Origin: Betaproteobacteria bacterium UBA931
GTDB taxonomy: Bacteria > Pseudomonadota > Gammaproteobacteria > Burkholderiales > Casimicrobiaceae
Assembly (NCBI GenBank): GCA_002293615.1
Contig: DBDN01000043.1
Location: 8,394-15,074, forward strand
Direction: 5' to 3'
Length of the DNA: 6,681 bases
This document shows positions 5,415 through 6,681 of the stretch, piece after piece. Position 1 is the stretch's first letter, and each line of letters starts with the position of its first letter. A program made the position numbers and the translations under genes. Below the pieces are notes generated by a model. The model was given only the letters and a program-made list of their open reading frames with translations. It searched no databases and had not been told where the DNA came from.

Positions 5415-6681
5415 TGCGATACTTTCGCGACTTCGTCGGCAGCAACGTTCTCAATGCTGCCCGCCATTGCATCAATGCCGTCTGTCAGCGGATCGTTAGT
5501 CGTGGTGTCAGGCGGCGCAACGACCAGATTCAACGAGGCAACAATTGAAAACGAATTCCCGTTTAATTGCGCATAGATCTTTGTGTTACTCAACACTTTT
5601 TTCACGTAATCGCGTGTTTCTTCAAATGGAATTGTTTCGACCCAAACATCGCCGTCGTCGAGCAACGCATCGCGCCAGCGTTTGGCGCGTCCCGGCCCTG
5701 CGTTATAAGCAGCGGCAGCCAACGCCAGCGAATTATCCAGATCGTCAAGACAATGCCGCAAATAAAACGCTCCGAAAACGGTATTCATTGCCGCGTCGTT
5801 CAGATCTGCGGTTTTAAATTTTTCTACCGATAACTTCCTGGCCACCCAACGCGCTGTTCCGGGCATAAGCTGCATCAAGCCGACCGCGCCTGCACTGGAA
5901 ACGATCTCGGGTATGAAACGTGATTCCTGGCGCGCCACCGCATACAGCCAATCAACATCAATGCCTTGCGACGATGATGCGTCGGCAAATGCTTTTTCAA
6001 ACGGGCGCGGATAACGCAGTGTGTAATCGTGTCGGGTCTGGGTGCGATCAGCGGCGGCAATCGCGCGATCAACAATCTGCATGCGCCACATCGCCTGCGC
6101 AGCAACATGCAATTCCTCTTCGTTAAGTGAACGCACCAATGGCCGCCATTCCCGCAACATTTCGGTACGCATATCCAGTGCGTTGAGTTTGACGATACGC
6201 CGCACCACCGGCTTTTTCAGAAACGCATCAATCGTTTCCTCAGAAACGGCCAGCGGTTGATGCGCCAACGCCAGTTTCTGTTGCCCAAGCCGCTCGGCAG
6301 CGAGCATGCCATAAAAGCTTTCTTCTCTAGCCAAACTTTCGTAAAGTTTTTTGCTCTCGCCCGCCGCTTCCTCTGTCCCCTGCTTTTCCAGACCGCGGGC
6401 ACGCCAATAGCGCCAGACATCCTGGACCCGTTCATCCTCCGGCAACACGGCAATAGTATTCAACGCATCCATATAATTGCCGGCATGCAACGCGGCACGA
6501 ATGCGCCAGATTCGCTGCGTCACGTCAAGCAGCGCGTTATCCACATCTTTGTAATAACGCGACGCGTCAGGATGTAATTGCCGTGCCGCCCGGAAGGCAA
6601 GCCGGGCATTGCCGTGCGCTTGCTCCGCCTGTGGCCAAGCGTCGCGCACCAAAAGCCAACTGCGCCATGCCGTCGCAACAT
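5411..6681 (-). CDS. slt: Soluble lytic murein transglycosylase (Slt70 type), 5' end outside window
   Basis: The last 422 residues of a periplasmic enzyme that cleaves the MurNAc-GlcNAc bond of peptidoglycan to leave 1,6-anhydroMurNAc ends. The frame is open to the right edge, so the start, signal peptide and part of the helical ring domain lie beyond it. The visible N-terminal half is the alpha-superhelical U/L region, with the characteristic VWRYWRARGLEKQG and SFYGMLAAERLG segments (translated from about 6415 and 6320). The catalytic SLT domain (about 6000-5570) carries ARQESRF, whose Glu is the expected catalytic acid, followed by SSAGAVGLMQLMPGTA and AAAAYNAGPGRAKRW, all typical of family 1 lytic transglycosylases. 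About 50 residues of low-complexity, acidic sequence follow the catalytic domain. The TGA stop overlaps the cca ATG by four bases, so both are probably on one transcript. Confidence 0.96.
   Translation of the reverse strand, partial: VATAWRSWLLVRDAWPQAEQAHGNARLAFRAARQLHPDASRYYKDVDNALLDVTQRIWRIRAALHAGNYMDALNTIAVLPEDERVQDVWRYWRARGLEKQGTEEAAGESKKLYESLAREESFYGMLAAERLGQQKLALAHQPLAVSEETIDAFLKKPVVRRIVKLNALDMRTEMLREWRPLVRSLNEEELHVAAQAMWRMQIVDRAIAAADRTQTRHDYTLRYPRPFEKAFADASSSQGIDVDWLYAVARQESRFIPEIVSSAGAVGLMQLMPGTARWVARKLSVEKFKTADLNDAAMNTVFGAFYLRHCLDDLDNSLALAAAAYNAGPGRAKRWRDALLDDGDVWVETIPFEETRDYVKKVLSNTKIYAQLNGNSFSIVASLNLVVAPPDTTTNDPLTDGIDAMAGSIENVAADEVAKVSQ

Noticed and set aside
4818..5576. A 252-codon plus-strand ORF opposite cca and the end of slt
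   Set aside because: It begins with TTG, lies wholly antisense to two well-identified genes, and its composition (Arg/Ala/Thr-rich) is that of a shadow frame.
1..6681. CRISPR array, insertion sequence, phage, toxin-antitoxin or defence system
   Set aside because: No regularly spaced repeats, transposase, integrase, terminal inverted repeats or relevant protein motifs were found on either strand.

Overview
The window carries ordinary chromosomal housekeeping genes from a proteobacterium of intermediate G+C content. All confident genes lie on the minus strand. A Slt70-type lytic transglycosylase followed directly by an HD-domain CCA enzyme is an arrangement I associate with Betaproteobacteria. 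PitA and the CCA protein resemble their gammaproteobacterial counterparts closely along their length. I therefore favour a betaproteobacterium, but a gammaproteobacterium cannot be excluded from this window alone.

In transcription order (right to left) the layout is as follows. The 3' part of slt enters from the right edge. Its stop codon overlaps the start codon of cca by four bases. After cca come a stable-RNA-type promoter and a tRNA-Cys(GCA) gene with encoded CCA. Next is about 695 bases with no confident gene, holding a possible terminator, a doubtful frameshifted ORF and a small palindrome. pitA (low-affinity metal-phosphate/H+ symporter) and mgtE (Mg2+ channel/transporter) follow. The last 199 bases of the window hold only a weak hairpin.

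Functionally there are two groups. slt and cca are translationally linked but do unrelated jobs (periplasmic murein turnover and tRNA 3'-end synthesis or repair). pitA and mgtE are both inner-membrane importers, and the known chemistry of Pit transport (divalent metal-phosphate complexes) gives them a plausible common role in Mg2+/phosphate supply. No CRISPR array, transposase, phage gene, toxin-antitoxin pair or defence system was seen. I did not find a new system. The points that deserve a second look are the tRNA promoter and leader, the possible leaderless mgtE transcript, and the 3.3-3.95 kb gap next to the tRNA 3' end.
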